A stretch of DNA of 62,744 nt from Microtetraspora niveoalba (GCF_001570405.1 NZ_BBYM01000003.1:1-62744), one strand, 5' to 3'; counted from the stretch's first letter, positions 34,577 through 43,240 are shown. Made by a program: numbers and translations. Notes: generated from the letters alone by a model not told the origin.

Positions 34577-36106
34577 TCAGTACTTCGGCACGATGCTGCC
34601 GGACCAGAGGTTGGCCGCGGCCTTGTAGACGCCGTACAGCTCGCCGTCGAAGTACGGCGAGACGCTGGTGTCGATGCGGTCGTTCTTGTCGGTGTCGGCC
34701 AGGCCGATGGTGACACCGTTCAGGTAGCCCAGGCGGCGGCCGTTGTTGTAGTTGAGCAGCCAGGACGAGCCGATCGCGCCCTCACCGGTGAAGGACGACT
34801 TGACGCCGAGGAGCTCCTCGCCCTTCACGGCCGGGGCCTGGACGGGGAACGTCTTGCCGTAGCTCCACTTGAGCGTCTTGCCGGTGTAGGCGTAGTTGCC
34901 GTCCGGGTGGGAGCCGCTCGGGTAACCGAAGACGTGGACCGGCTTGCCGACCTTCTGGTTGTACGCGAGGCCCTGACCGCCGACGTTGTCGCCGAGGCGG
35001 CCGACGTCGGTGAAGGTCCGCACGAAGTACCGGGTGACCTTGTAGTCCAGGTCGTAGTTCGCGCAGAACTCGCTGCGGTAGTACTCGTACTCGGCCGGAG
35101 TCTCACCCTCGGCGGGCTTGATCTCCTTCTTCCAGTAGTACTTCTTGCCGTCGGAGCTGGAGTAGGGGAGCGTCTTGCCCTTCACGGCGGGGTCGTCGGC
35201 GGTCAGCTTGGTGTCCTCCCGCTCGACCTTGCCGGCGATCTGCTCCTCCGCGCCCCCGGTGAGGCGGAGGTACTCGGCGCGGGTGACGTCGATCCAGTCG
35301 GACGAGCCGGGGGTGCCGTGCGCCACCACGTGGTCGGTGTCGACGATCTCCTCGATCTTGCCCTTGCCCCGGTGGGCGAGGGCCTCGGCCTTGGTCTCGT
35401 ACACCCGGACCTCGGGCTGACGCAGGTCCGGCGTGCGCGGGTACTTGCGGTACTCCGACTCGCTGACCTCGGCGCCGCTGTTGTCCGGCAGGACGCCGTT
35501 GTACACGGTGACGAACGCGTAGTCGCGGTCGCCGTCCTCGTACACGTCGTAGTCGTAGTGGGTGAAGGCCTGCTTGCCGACGTAGATGCCCCACGGGGTC
35601 TTGGCCTGGTAGTAGCCGGGGATGAAGACCCACTTGTCGAGCGTCTGGCTGTTGGACTCGGTGTCGTACACGCAGTGGCCGGCGGTGGCGACCAGGTTGC
35701 GGTAGCCGGACTGCACCGAGGTGGCCGAGCACCAGTGCGGCTCGCGGTCGGCGCCGATGAAGAACACCTTGCCCGTGGTCTTGGGCAGGTTCACGTTCTT
35801 CGACTTGGCGGTCGACTTCTTCTCGTCACCGATCGCCGGCACGAGGCCGGGCTTGGTGTCCGCGGCCGGGCCGCCCTTGGAGACGTGCTTGGTGACGACC
35901 TTGGTCTCCACGTCGTACGGCGTGGCGCCGATCAGGTTGGCCTTGTCCTCGCCGTACCAGAAGGCCGCGATCTCCCACGCGAGCGTCTGGCTCGCCAGGG
36001 GTTTGGCGGCGACGTCGCCGGAGGCGTGGGCGGGGGTGACCATGGCGGAGCCCAGGAGCCCGGCCGCGGCGACACCGCCGAGGGGGAGAAGCACACGCTT
36101 CTTCAT
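34577..36106 (-). CDS. Array gene A: secreted trypsin-fold pseudoprotease with large insert
   Basis: 509 residues. Signal peptide MKKRVLLPLGGVAAAGLLGS to AHA. The pro-region and fold are those of secreted serine proteases: PHWCSATSVQSGYRNLVATA, GHCVYD with His144, then DGDRDYAFVTVYNG with Asp195. The Ser region reads SFTGEGAIGSSW, so the catalytic Ser of GxSGGPW is Ile. Both cysteines flanking the active Ser in gene B are lost too. About 161 residues (204-364) are inserted before the GRLGDNVGGQGLAYNQ strand, in the second largest insert of the array. It is similar to the insert of D (ANYDLDYKVT). The start ATG has GAGGAGCGAAC upstream. Function unknown; probably a secreted binding protein, not an enzyme. 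Confidence 0.9.
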   Translation of the reverse strand: MKKRVLLPLGGVAAAGLLGSAMVTPAHASGDVAAKPLASQTLAWEIAAFWYGEDKANLIGATPYDVETKVVTKHVSKGGPAADTKPGLVPAIGDEKKSTAKSKNVNLPKTTGKVFFIGADREPHWCSATSVQSGYRNLVATAGHCVYDTESNSQTLDKWVFIPGYYQAKTPWGIYVGKQAFTHYDYDVYEDGDRDYAFVTVYNGVLPDNSGAEVSESEYRKYPRTPDLRQPEVRVYETKAEALAHRGKGKIEEIVDTDHVVAHGTPGSSDWIDVTRAEYLRLTGGAEEQIAGKVEREDTKLTADDPAVKGKTLPYSSSDGKKYYWKKEIKPAEGETPAEYEYYRSEFCANYDLDYKVTRYFVRTFTDVGRLGDNVGGQGLAYNQKVGKPVHVFGYPSGSHPDGNYAYTGKTLKWSYGKTFPVQAPAVKGEELLGVKSSFTGEGAIGSSWLLNYNNGRRLGYLNGVTIGLADTDKNDRIDTSVSPYFDGELYGVYKAAANLWSGSIVPKY

Positions 36107-36152
36107 GGGGGTTCGCTCCTCGCGCTGTCGTGGGACGCGCCTGCGTCCCATC

Positions 36153-36399
36153 CGTCAGTAAAGGGATGACGGGGACACTACAGCGAAGATCTCGACCCTC
36201 GAAGGCCCCTTCGGACCGGCCATCGGCTCACAGCTTCCTGTGATCCGGCCGTTATCGAACGGGTATTTTTCGGCTCACAGCAAGCTGGTACGTAATAGTG
36301 ATGTTTCCGCAGATAGGCAGGTAGAGACGGCATTTGGCCGGGATCCGGTACGCGAAGTCCGGAAAAGGTTGCATTTTTCGAATGTGATAACTGTCACAT
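36153..36399 (-). promoter_or_regulatory. Gene A upstream region: promoter block, leader motif, CRP-like site
   Basis: Fills most of the 518 bp to the next gene. Nearest the gene, at 36153-36168, is the array-wide 16-mer (CATCCCTTTACTGACG in sense), with a TGTAGTG -10-like element at 36176-36185. CTGCGGAAACATCA, the shared leader motif, is at 36299-36312 on the complement. A perfect CRP-like palindrome ATGTGATAACTGTCACAT is at 36382-36399, 284 bp from the ATG. A second palindrome TCACAG-CTTC-CTGTGA sits at 36228-36243. The rest (36400-36510) shows nothing distinctive. Confidence 0.75.
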
Positions 36400-36510
36400 C
36401 CCGCTGGGGCTCCATTCGTCCTGGGCGTCCCTCGGTGCTTGACCGTTTTGTCGGGGTTTCTCGGACTCGGTCGACCGGGTCGCCGGGGTCCGGGTCTCCG
36501 GGCATGAAAA

Positions 36511-36534
36511 GAGGCCCGGCCGGAGCCGGGCCTC
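36511..36534 (-). terminator. Terminator of array gene B
   Basis: GAGGCCCGGC and GCCGGGCCTC form a ten-base perfect stem with a CGGA loop about 90 bases past the gene B stop. Confidence 0.75.
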
Positions 36535-36624
36535 GGAAAGGGCCACAGGAAAGCGACGCCGCGGGGGCGACGTTCTCCGACGGGGACGCCCCGAAGGGGG
36601 TGTCACCCGGTCATCGCCCGGTCG

Positions 36625-37725
36625 TCACCTGGTCTCGGTGATGCCGATCGAGCCGTCCTTCTTGACCAGCGAGCCGGACCAGAGGGGGAAGGCCGCGCGG
36701 TAGACGCCGTACGTCTCGCCGTCGAAGTACGCCGAGGTGATCATGTCGCTGCGGTGGTTGCCGTCGGTGTCACCGCCGAGGCTGGTCACGCCGTTGATGT
36801 AACCGAGGCGACGGTTGCTGTTGTACTTGAGGATCCAGGGGCCGCCGGACGAGCCGCCGGTCATCGAGCACTTCAGGCCGATCTGCTCCTCAACCTTCAC
36901 GCTGCTCTCGACGATCGGGTAGACCGGCTTGCCGTAGCACCACTTCATCTTCTCGCCGGTGAAGACGTAGTTGCCGTCGTCGTGCGGCGCGGCCGGGTAG
37001 CCGAAGGCGTAGACGGGCTGGCCGACCTTCTGGTTGTACGCGAAGCCCTGGCCGCCGGCGTTGGAGCCGAGCGAGCCGAGGTCGACGAAGACGTCCTTCT
37101 TCGCGTCGTACCCGATGCCGTTGTAGACCGTGACGAACGCGTAGTCGCGGTCGAGGTCCTCGTAGACGTCGAAGTCGTAGTGGCTGAAGGCCTGCTTGCC
37201 GATGTAGACGCCCCAGGGCGCCTTGCCGTCGTAGTAGCCCGGGATGAAGACCCACTTGTCCGCGGTCTGGCGGTTGCCGTCGATGTCGTAGACACAGTGG
37301 CCGGCGGTGGCGACCAGGTTGCGGTACTGCGACTGGATCGCCGAGGCGGAACAGGCGTAGAGCTCGTTGTCGACGACGAAGAACGCGCGGCCCACCGTCT
37401 TGGGCAGGTTGACGTTCTTGGACTTGCCGGCGGACGTCTTCTCGTAGCCGATCGCGGGCACGACGCCGGGCTTGCCGTCCGCGGCGGGTCCGCCGGTGGA
37501 GACGTGCTTCGGCACGCGCTTGTGCTCGGCGCCGTACGCCTTGGCGGCCTTGAGGTTGGCGCCGCCGTCGGCGATCCAGAAGTCCATGATGTCCGCGGCG
37601 CTGGCCGGGGAGGCCAGCTTGGCCTTGGACACGGTCGGCGCCGCAGTGGCGGGGGTGACCAGTGCGGCGGCCATGAGGCCGGTGGCGGCGAGGCCGCCGA
37701 GGGGGAGAAGCAGACGCTTCCGCAT
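36625..37725 (-). CDS. Array gene B: secreted trypsin-like serine protease, intact triad
   Basis: 366 residues; signal peptide MRKRLLLPLGGLAATGLMAA to TAA. The full triad is present: His143 (LVATAGHCVYD), Asp194 (LDRDYAFVTVYNG) and Ser293 (SMTGGSSGGPW). Four Cys fit two disulfides: C125-C144, shared by all members, and C263-C286 flanking the active Ser, found only here and in K. The loop that is expanded in other members is only about 11 residues here (IGYDAKKDVFV). This is the closest member to an ordinary secreted V8/trypsin-like protease and probably active and autocatalytically processed. ATG 37725 has a GGAGCGAAC site. The short 123-bp gap to C still holds the array promoter block. Confidence 0.93.
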   Translation of the reverse strand: MRKRLLLPLGGLAATGLMAAALVTPATAAPTVSKAKLASPASAADIMDFWIADGGANLKAAKAYGAEHKRVPKHVSTGGPAADGKPGVVPAIGYEKTSAGKSKNVNLPKTVGRAFFVVDNELYACSASAIQSQYRNLVATAGHCVYDIDGNRQTADKWVFIPGYYDGKAPWGVYIGKQAFSHYDFDVYEDLDRDYAFVTVYNGIGYDAKKDVFVDLGSLGSNAGGQGFAYNQKVGQPVYAFGYPAAPHDDGNYVFTGEKMKWCYGKPVYPIVESSVKVEEQIGLKCSMTGGSSGGPWILKYNSNRRLGYINGVTSLGGDTDGNHRSDMITSAYFDGETYGVYRAAFPLWSGSLVKKDGSIGITETR

Positions 37726-37772
37726 GAGGGGTTCGCTCCTTGCGCTGATGAGGGCCGCTACTGCGCCCCTAT

Positions 37773-37803
37773 CGTCAGTAAAGGGATGGTAAAAAACTAC
37801 AGC
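37773..37803 (-). promoter_or_regulatory. Gene B promoter block
   Basis: The array 16-mer is at 37773-37788, and GTTTTTTACC precedes it. The -10-like TGTAG is at 37797-37802. There is no room for the CRP-like site: only 123 bp separate gene B from gene C. A TTCAGGA/TCCTGAA inverted repeat (37809-37831) follows, perhaps a weak end for gene C. Confidence 0.65.
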
Positions 37804-37848
37804 ACCCATTCAGGAACCCCTATGTCCTGAAATATGCGGAGCGGTTTG

Positions 37849-39024
37849 TTACAGAATGTTGATCTCGTTCGCGCCGTCGCGGAAGGCGCCGGCGGGCACC
37901 GCGCCGGACCGGATCTTCCGGGCCGCGACATAGACGCTGTAGAGCTCGCCGTCGAAATAGGGCGAGACCGCCGAGCCGCCGGAGGTGGCGATCGTGACAC
38001 CGTTCAGGTAACCCAGGCGTCCGGCCTTGCGGTAGCCGATCAGCCAGGACGATCCGTCGTTCGTACGGGACGACTTCAGGCCGAGCAGGTCGTCCGCGCG
38101 GAGGGCCGGATCCTGGAGCCGGAACGTGGCGCCGCGCGCCGGACGCCCGGAGGGCCCGAACACGACGGTCCTGCGGCCGACCTCCTGGTTGTATGCGAGC
38201 CCCTGGCCGCCCACGCCGTCCGCCAGGCGACCGCCGTCGACCAGCCTGACCCGTCCGGAGGCGCGCGAGGGCTGCGGCGTGAGGCCGTTGTGCACGGCGA
38301 CGAACGCGTAGTCGCGGTCGAGGTCGCGGTACGTGGCGAAGTCGTGGTGCGTGAACGCCTGCTTGCCCACGTAGACGCCGAAGGGGAGCGCGTCCGGCGC
38401 GTAACCGGGGACGAAGATCCAGTTCTTCATCGGCGCGTCGCCGTTCTCGGCGTCGAAGGCGCAGTGCCCGGCGGTGGCGACGAGGTTGCGGTGCGGGGAC
38501 TGGACCGAGGTGCCCGAGCACCAGTGGGGCTTGCCGTCGGACGCGAGGAAGAAGACCCTTCCCGTGGTCGCGGGCAGGTTGATGTTCTTGGAGACGGCGG
38601 CCCCGTTCCCGTCCTGCCCGGTCTTGTCGTCACCGCTCTTGTCGGGGGCGCGTGTGCCGGGCGTGCCTGTGTCGGGCGCGCCGCCTTCCGGCCTGTCGCC
38701 CGAGGGCTTTCCCTCGGCCGGCTTCCTGTCGGCCGGCCGTACGCCTCCCGGCCTGCCGTCCGCCGCCGCGCCGCCGCGCTCCGCCTGCCGGGCGGTCACC
38801 TTCGTCCGCAGCGTGTACGGGGTCGCCGCGGTGAGGGCGCGGCCGTCTCCGCCGAGCCAGTACGCCAGCACGGAGGGCACCTGGGCCTCCCCGGCCAGGG
38901 GGCGGGTGGCGGTGATGTCGTACGCGTGCGCGGGGGAGAGCGGGCCGGACACGACGAGCGCGGCCGGACAGAGCAGTCCGGCGATGGCCGCCGTACGCCT
39001 GGCGGCCAGGACGACGCGCTTCAC
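37849..39024 (-). CDS. Array gene C: divergent secreted pseudoprotease
   Basis: 391 residues; signal peptide MKRVVLAARRTAAIAGLLCP to SPAHA. The fold is kept (PHWCSGTSVQSPHRNLVATA, GHCAFD, DLDRDYAFVAVHNG), so His and Asp are present. The Ser position reads SSRTNDGSSW, with Asp in place of the catalytic Ser. The second Cys pair is absent. The distinguishing part is a long Pro/Gly/Asp-rich, unordered stretch before the protease domain (about 85-145, with KPSGDRPEGGAPD and TPGTRAPDKSGDD). It lacks the 16-mer promoter in recognisable form (a degenerate copy is near 39072). Most diverged of the array together with K. Confidence 0.88.
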   Translation of the reverse strand: MKRVVLAARRTAAIAGLLCPAALVVSGPLSPAHAYDITATRPLAGEAQVPSVLAYWLGGDGRALTAATPYTLRTKVTARQAERGGAAADGRPGGVRPADRKPAEGKPSGDRPEGGAPDTGTPGTRAPDKSGDDKTGQDGNGAAVSKNINLPATTGRVFFLASDGKPHWCSGTSVQSPHRNLVATAGHCAFDAENGDAPMKNWIFVPGYAPDALPFGVYVGKQAFTHHDFATYRDLDRDYAFVAVHNGLTPQPSRASGRVRLVDGGRLADGVGGQGLAYNQEVGRRTVVFGPSGRPARGATFRLQDPALRADDLLGLKSSRTNDGSSWLIGYRKAGRLGYLNGVTIATSGGSAVSPYFDGELYSVYVAARKIRSGAVPAGAFRDGANEINIL

Positions 39025-39165
39025 GGACGCTCCTTGCGCTCTCTGCGTGGACGCCCGCAGCGCCCCTTGCCCTGGTAAAGAGGAAGATTACCGTCGTTTT
39101 GCCATGGCATGGGACAGCAGCGGTGCGAGCCGGGCCATGCGTCCCGGATGGGGCCCGGAAACGAC

Positions 39166-39197
39166 GTGGGGGCCCGGCGCCGCCGCCGAGCCCCCAC
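39166..39197 (-). terminator. Probable terminator of array gene D
   Basis: GTGGGGGC (39166-39173) and GCCCCCAC (39190-39197) form an eight-base stem with a G+C-rich 16-base loop, about 85-115 bases past the stop of gene D and before gene C's upstream region. Confidence 0.6.
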
Positions 39198-39280
39198 GCA
39201 TGATGTTCCCTGCTGAGGAATATCCCTTTACCTCAGGGTCCTGTCCCGTTTCCGGGCCGGCGTCCCGCGCCGGAACCAGG

Positions 39281-40969
39281 TCAGACGATCTTGCCGGACC
39301 AGACGTTGGCGGCGATCTTGTAGACGCCGTAGGTCTCACCGTCGAAGTACGGGGAGATGCTGGTGTCGTAGCGGTTGTTGCCGTCGGTGTCGGAGACGCC
39401 GATGGTGACACCGTTCAGGTAGCCGAGACGGCGGCCGTTGTTGTACTTCAGCAGCCAGGAGGAGCCGATGGCGCCCTCGCCCGTGAAGGACGACTTCATG
39501 CCCTGCAGCTCCTCGCCCTTGACGGCCGGAGCCTGGACCGCGAAGGTCTTGCCGTAGGCCCACTTGAGGGTCTTGCCGGTGAAGGCGTAGTTGCCGTCCG
39601 GGTGCGACCCGCTCGGGTAGCCGAAGACGTAGACCGGGCTGCCGAGCTTCTGGTTGTAGGCCAGGCCCTGACCGCCGACGTTGTCGCCGAGACGGCCGAC
39701 GTCCTTGAGTGCGACAGAGAAGTACCGCGCGGTGACCTTGTAGTCCAGGTCGTAGTTCGCCCAGAAGGTCCGCTTGAAGTACTTGTACTGCTTGGACTGC
39801 TGGCCGCCGCCGTTCCCGCCGCCGTTGCCGTTGCCGCCACCGGGGTTCCCGCCGCCGTTGCCACCACCGTGGCTTCCACCGCCGTTGCCGCCGCCGTGGC
39901 TTCCACCGCCGCCGCCACCACCGGGGTTGGTGGGCTGCTCCTTGATCTTCTCCTGCGAGACGGTCTTGTCGCCGCCGCCGCCCTTGATCTCCTTGCGGAA
40001 GAGGAAGGTCGCGCCGTCGGCGCTGGTGTAGGAGTCCACGTCGCGGCCGTAGGCGTCCTTCGTGATCTCCACGGGGGTGGAGGCGCCGGTGCCGGTGGTC
40101 CACGGCCCGTCGCCCGTCAGGTCCTTGACGGCCGGGTTGAGGCGCTTGAACTCGTCGACCTTGATGTTCTCGACCTTCTTGGACTCCGCGGTGCCCGGCG
40201 CGACGACGTCGCCGGTGAGGACCGCCTCGATCCCGATGTGCGAGTACGCCGTGGTCTTGTCGTTCTCGATCCTGGCCTTGTCGGTCTTGGCCAGGGCCTC
40301 CGTCTTCCAGGTCTTCTCGTAGCGGTCCCGACCGGCGTCGGTGGGCAGGACGCCGTTGTACACGGTGACGAACGCGTAGTTGCGGTCGCCGTCCTCGTAG
40401 ACGTCGTAGTCGTAGTGCGTGAAGGCCTGCTTGCCGACGTAGATGCCCCACGGGGTCTTGCCCTGGTAGTAACCCGGGATGAAGACCCACTTGTCGAGGG
40501 TGGCCTTGTTGGACTCGGTGTCGTAGACGCAGTGGCCGGCGGTGGCGACCAGGTTGCGGTAGTTCGCCTGGACCGAGGTGGCCGAGCACCAGTGCGGCTT
40601 GCGGTCGGCGCCGATGAAGAACACCTTGCCCGTGGTCTTGGGCAGGTTGACGTTCTTCGACTTGGCGGTCGACTTCTTCTCGTCGCCGATGGCGGGCACG
40701 ACGCCGGGCTTGCTGTCGGCCGACGGGCCGCCCTTGGAGACGTGCTTGGCGACGACCTTGGTCTCGACGTTGTACGGCGTGGCGCCGATCAGGTTGGCCT
40801 TGGCCTCGCCGTACCAGAAGGTGGCGATCTGCTTGGCGGCCATGTTGGTGTTGGCCAGGATGACGGTCGGAACCTCGTCCTTGGGCACGGCCGAAGCCGG
40901 AGTGGCCAGCCCGGCGGCCAGCAGACCCGCGGTGGCGACGACGCCACCGAATGCAAGAGTGCGCTTCAT
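39281..40969 (-). CDS. Array gene D: largest secreted pseudoprotease, Gly-rich insert
   Basis: 562 residues; signal peptide MKRTLAFGGVVATAGLLAAG to PASA. His is kept (TAGHCVYD), but the catalytic Asp is Asn (DGDRNYAFV) and Ser is Ile (TGEGAIGSSW). The insert is the largest of the array, about 215 residues. It holds a helical/charged part, then a Gly/Asn/His-rich linker of about 45 residues (GGGSHGGGNGG units), then an ANYDLDYKVT strand shared with A. A linker in this place suggests that the insert folds separately and is displayed. The start has weak complementarity (AAGGAACAACCC). The upstream 628 bp carry the array leader. Confidence 0.9.
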   Translation of the reverse strand: MKRTLAFGGVVATAGLLAAGLATPASAVPKDEVPTVILANTNMAAKQIATFWYGEAKANLIGATPYNVETKVVAKHVSKGGPSADSKPGVVPAIGDEKKSTAKSKNVNLPKTTGKVFFIGADRKPHWCSATSVQANYRNLVATAGHCVYDTESNKATLDKWVFIPGYYQGKTPWGIYVGKQAFTHYDYDVYEDGDRNYAFVTVYNGVLPTDAGRDRYEKTWKTEALAKTDKARIENDKTTAYSHIGIEAVLTGDVVAPGTAESKKVENIKVDEFKRLNPAVKDLTGDGPWTTGTGASTPVEITKDAYGRDVDSYTSADGATFLFRKEIKGGGGDKTVSQEKIKEQPTNPGGGGGGGSHGGGNGGGSHGGGNGGGNPGGGNGNGGGNGGGQQSKQYKYFKRTFWANYDLDYKVTARYFSVALKDVGRLGDNVGGQGLAYNQKLGSPVYVFGYPSGSHPDGNYAFTGKTLKWAYGKTFAVQAPAVKGEELQGMKSSFTGEGAIGSSWLLKYNNGRRLGYLNGVTIGVSDTDGNNRYDTSISPYFDGETYGVYKIAANVWSGKIV

Positions 40970-41016
40970 CTTGGGTTGTTCCTTGGTCTGTCGTGGGACG
41001 CCCCATGCGTCCCATC

Positions 41017-41396
41017 CGTCAGGGAAGGGATGAAACGCAACTTATGTCGCAGCACTTGGAGTCCACTTGGAGCCCGTTGGTGACTCACGGGCGAAGTGGT
41101 TGCGCAACGGGACCCGACCGATGACGGGAGGCGTTCCGGGAATGCCGTCCGGCGTCTCCGCTCGGCGCCGGATCACGAAAGCGTTTGTCGGCGTGGGGAT
41201 GCGGCGGTGTTTCCGGTGCTTTTCGGGTGCTTTTCCGGTGCCGCGAATGTTCAGGCGGTTCGTCACCGCGCCGGAACGGCGACCGATGGCTGATCGGCAC
41301 GGGTGCCGGGAGAAAAGGGGGAAAAGACGACCGAAGCTCGCAGGAGGGCGGAGTCGGGGCCCGCGCTGTATTTCTCGTCATATGACCGAGATCACG
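41017..41396 (-). promoter_or_regulatory. Gene D upstream region: promoter block and weak CRP-like site
   Basis: The 16-mer variant CATCCCTTCCCTGACG is at 41017-41032, followed by the GGGACGC hairpin. Further upstream at 41381-41396 is TATGACCGAGATCACG, a CRP-like site with one mismatch in each arm, 419 bp from the ATG rather than about 270. The stretch 41033-41380 otherwise shows no gene; a frame at 41067-41534 (plus) has no codon pattern, signal or family. Confidence 0.55.
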
Positions 41397-41409
41397 CGCG
41401 ATGCCTCCG

Positions 41410-41485
41410 GAGTTCCGTGGTGCGGATCGAGTTCTGTGGTGCGATCGGAGTTCTGTGGTGTGGCCGGAGTTCTGTGGTGTGGCCG
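41410..41485. repeat. 19-bp tandem repeat x4 (3' side of gene E)
   Basis: Four units with the core GAGTTCTGTGGTG begin at 41410, 41429, 41448 and 41467. The last two are identical, the first two differ by a few bases. It lies between gene E's terminator and gene D's weak CRP-like site. Confidence 0.85.
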
Positions 41486-41497
41486 GAGCGGAAATGG

Positions 41498-41529
41498 CAC
41501 AGGGCCCGGCTGGAGAGCCGGGCCCTGTG
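41498..41529 (-). terminator. Terminator of array gene E
   Basis: A 14-base perfect stem (CACAGGGCCCGGCT and complement) with a GGAG loop, about 70-100 bases past the stop. Near identical terminators follow F, G, H, I and J. Confidence 0.8.
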
Positions 41530-41547
41530 GGTGACGTGATTGTGAGG

Positions 41548-41564
41548 CAGGGTTTGGACCCCTG
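41548..41564 (-). repeat. 3' UTR element of gene E (CAGGGGTCCAAACCCTG)
   Basis: In sense orientation this 17-mer has CAGGG and CCCTG arms that can pair. It lies between the stop and the terminator. The same 17-mer occurs once after F (43360-43376), twice after G (45646-45662 and 45669-45685) and once after I (49335-49351). In G and I the arms extend to a ten-base stem. Confidence 0.8.
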
Positions 41565-41597
41565 TCTCGGGGGTCGCCGTGTTTCCGCGAGCGGAGA

Positions 41598-42878
41598 CTA
41601 GGCGATCGAGCCGGACCAGTTGTTCTTGGCCGCGGAGTAGACGCCGTACAGCTCACCGTCGAAGTACGGCGAGAAGCTGGTGTCGTAACGGTTGTTGCCG
41701 TCGCTGTCGGAGACACCGATGGTCACACCGTTCAGGTAGCCCAGGCGGCGGCCGTTGTTGTAGTTCACCAGCCAGGAGGAGCCGAGGGCGCCCTCACCGG
41801 TGAACGACGACTTGGTGCCGACGAGCTCCTCGCCCTTGATGGACGGGACCTGGACCGCGAAGGTCTTGCCGTACGTCCACTTCAGGGTCTTGCCCGAGAA
41901 GGCGTGGTTGCCGTCCGGGTGGGAGCCGCTCGGGTAGCCGAACACGAAGACCGGCTTGCCGACCTTCTGGTTGTAGGCCAGGCCCTGCCCGCCGACGTTC
42001 GCACCCAGGGCGCCCGCGTCGACGAACTTGAAGACGAAGTAGTGCTGGAACTTCTCGGTGCGGTCGCCGTCCTTGTCGAAGTCGTCGTAGTCCGGGCCGT
42101 ACACGCTGGCGGTGTCACCGATGAAGGTGTCCCAGCCGCGGTACTGGTCGTAGACGTCCTTGGTGACCTCCTGCCAGCCACCGATGTTCTGCCAGCCCTC
42201 GCCGCCGTTGTCCGACCACTTCGGCACGTCGTTGCCGTGCGGCACGCCGTCGTGGGGAGCCTTGAGGCCGTTGTAGACCGTGACGAACGCGTAGTCGCGG
42301 TCGGCGTCCTCGTAGACGTCGAAGTCGTAGTGGGTGAACGCCTGCTTGCCGACGTAGATGCCCCACGGGGTCTTGCCCTGGTAGTAACCCGGCACGAAGA
42401 CCCAGTAGTTCATCGTCTGCGCGTTGGACACCGTGTCGTACACGCAGCTACCCGCGGTCGCGACCAGGTTCTTGTACGCGGACTGCACGGAGGTGGCGGT
42501 GCACCAGTGGTTCTCGCCGTCGGCGCCCTTGAAGAACACCTTGCCCGTGGTCTTGGGCAGGTTGACGTTCTTCGACTTGGACGTCGTCTTCTTCTCGTCG
42601 CCGATCGCCGGCACGACGCCCGGCTTGCTGTCGGCCGCGGGCCCGCCCTTGGAGACGTGCTTGGCGACGGCCTTGGTCTCGACGTTGTACGGCGTGGCGC
42701 CCTTCAGGTTCGCCGAGTCCTCGGCGTACCAGTAGGCCACGATGTTCTTCGCCGCGATGCCGGTGGAGGCGAGCGGCTTGCTGGCGACGTCACCCGACGC
42801 CTGGGCAGGGGTGGTCAGGCCGGAGGCCAGCAGACCGGTGGCGGCGATGACGCCGCCGAACGCGAGAGCGCGCTTCAT
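41598..42878 (-). CDS. Array gene E: secreted pseudoprotease, His and Ser lost
   Basis: 426 residues; signal peptide MKRALAFGGVIAATGLLASG to PAQA. The His box reads TAGSCVYD, so the catalytic His is Ser; Asp is kept (DADRDYAFV); the Ser box is TGEGALGSSW, so Ser is Leu. The loop insert is about 81 residues (between VTVYNG and VDAGALGANV) with the WQEVTKDVYDQY motif shared by other members. No second disulfide. Its 3' untranslated sequence through the stop is almost identical to those of G and I. Start at ATG 42878 after AAGGAG. Confidence 0.92.
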   Translation of the reverse strand: MKRALAFGGVIAATGLLASGLTTPAQASGDVASKPLASTGIAAKNIVAYWYAEDSANLKGATPYNVETKAVAKHVSKGGPAADSKPGVVPAIGDEKKTTSKSKNVNLPKTTGKVFFKGADGENHWCTATSVQSAYKNLVATAGSCVYDTVSNAQTMNYWVFVPGYYQGKTPWGIYVGKQAFTHYDFDVYEDADRDYAFVTVYNGLKAPHDGVPHGNDVPKWSDNGGEGWQNIGGWQEVTKDVYDQYRGWDTFIGDTASVYGPDYDDFDKDGDRTEKFQHYFVFKFVDAGALGANVGGQGLAYNQKVGKPVFVFGYPSGSHPDGNHAFSGKTLKWTYGKTFAVQVPSIKGEELVGTKSSFTGEGALGSSWLVNYNNGRRLGYLNGVTIGVSDSDGNNRYDTSFSPYFDGELYGVYSAAKNNWSGSIA

Positions 42879-42924
42879 GGGGGGAACTCCTTGCGCTGTC
42901 GTGGGACGCCTCTTGCGCCCCATG

Positions 42925-43152
42925 CGTCAGTAAAGGGATGGCGGAAACATACAGCCGCGATCTTCCGGCGTGGAAGCGACTTCGACGGGGTCGTTTCGGC
43001 CCCCGGATGGCGTGACGATTCCGTTATCTTTCCGGGGAAGTCGGTACTTTGCCCGCCAGATGACATACGCGCAGATCAAGAGTGAAGCGGTGGCTTTGGT
43101 GCTGATGTGACCGCCGGACCGCAGATCTTGAATGATGTGACCTAAATCACAT
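42925..43152 (-). promoter_or_regulatory. Gene E upstream region: promoter block, leader motif, CRP-like site
   Basis: 16-mer at 42925-42940 with TGTATGTTT -10-like at 42946-42955 and AGATCGCGG next upstream (42956-42964). The leader motif GATCTGCGCGTATGTCA is at 43061-43077. A perfect CRP-like palindrome ATGTGA-N6-TCACAT lies at 43135-43152, 265 bp from the ATG. Beyond it, to 43210, no feature is visible. The GCGGGGC-type hairpin GGGACGC is below the 16-mer. Confidence 0.75.
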
Positions 43153-43210
43153 CAATTGAACGGCACCGGATCGGTGGATGGTCACGTCTAAGAGGGTCGC
43201 CGAACGCGCG

Positions 43211-43240
43211 AAGGCCCCGGGGTGGACGCCCCGGGGCCTT
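43211..43240 (-). terminator. Second hairpin downstream of gene F
   Basis: A 12-base perfect stem (AAGGCCCCGGGG and complement) with a six-base loop. It lies about 170 bases beyond the stop of gene F, past the main terminator, and just upstream of gene E's CRP-like site, so it may insulate gene E from F read-through. Confidence 0.7.

Noticed and set aside
34553-36169. 538-residue forward frame opposite array gene A (and similar ones opposite D, E, F, G, H, I, J)
   Set aside because: They mirror the conserved codons of the array genes. The GV-D-L-rich composition repeats in every copy because the sense strand is conserved, not because the antisense product is real.
37809-37831. TTCAGGA/TCCTGAA as an operator between B and C
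   Set aside because: Seven-base arms with a nine-base loop, close to gene C's end. A weak terminator is at least as likely, so no separate regulatory feature is listed.
43021-43152. Riboswitch (cyclic-di-AMP, ydaO type) in the array leaders
   Set aside because: Secreted protein genes of actinobacteria often have it together with CRP sites, but the conserved core words and the expected stems are not seen in leaders A, E, F or J.
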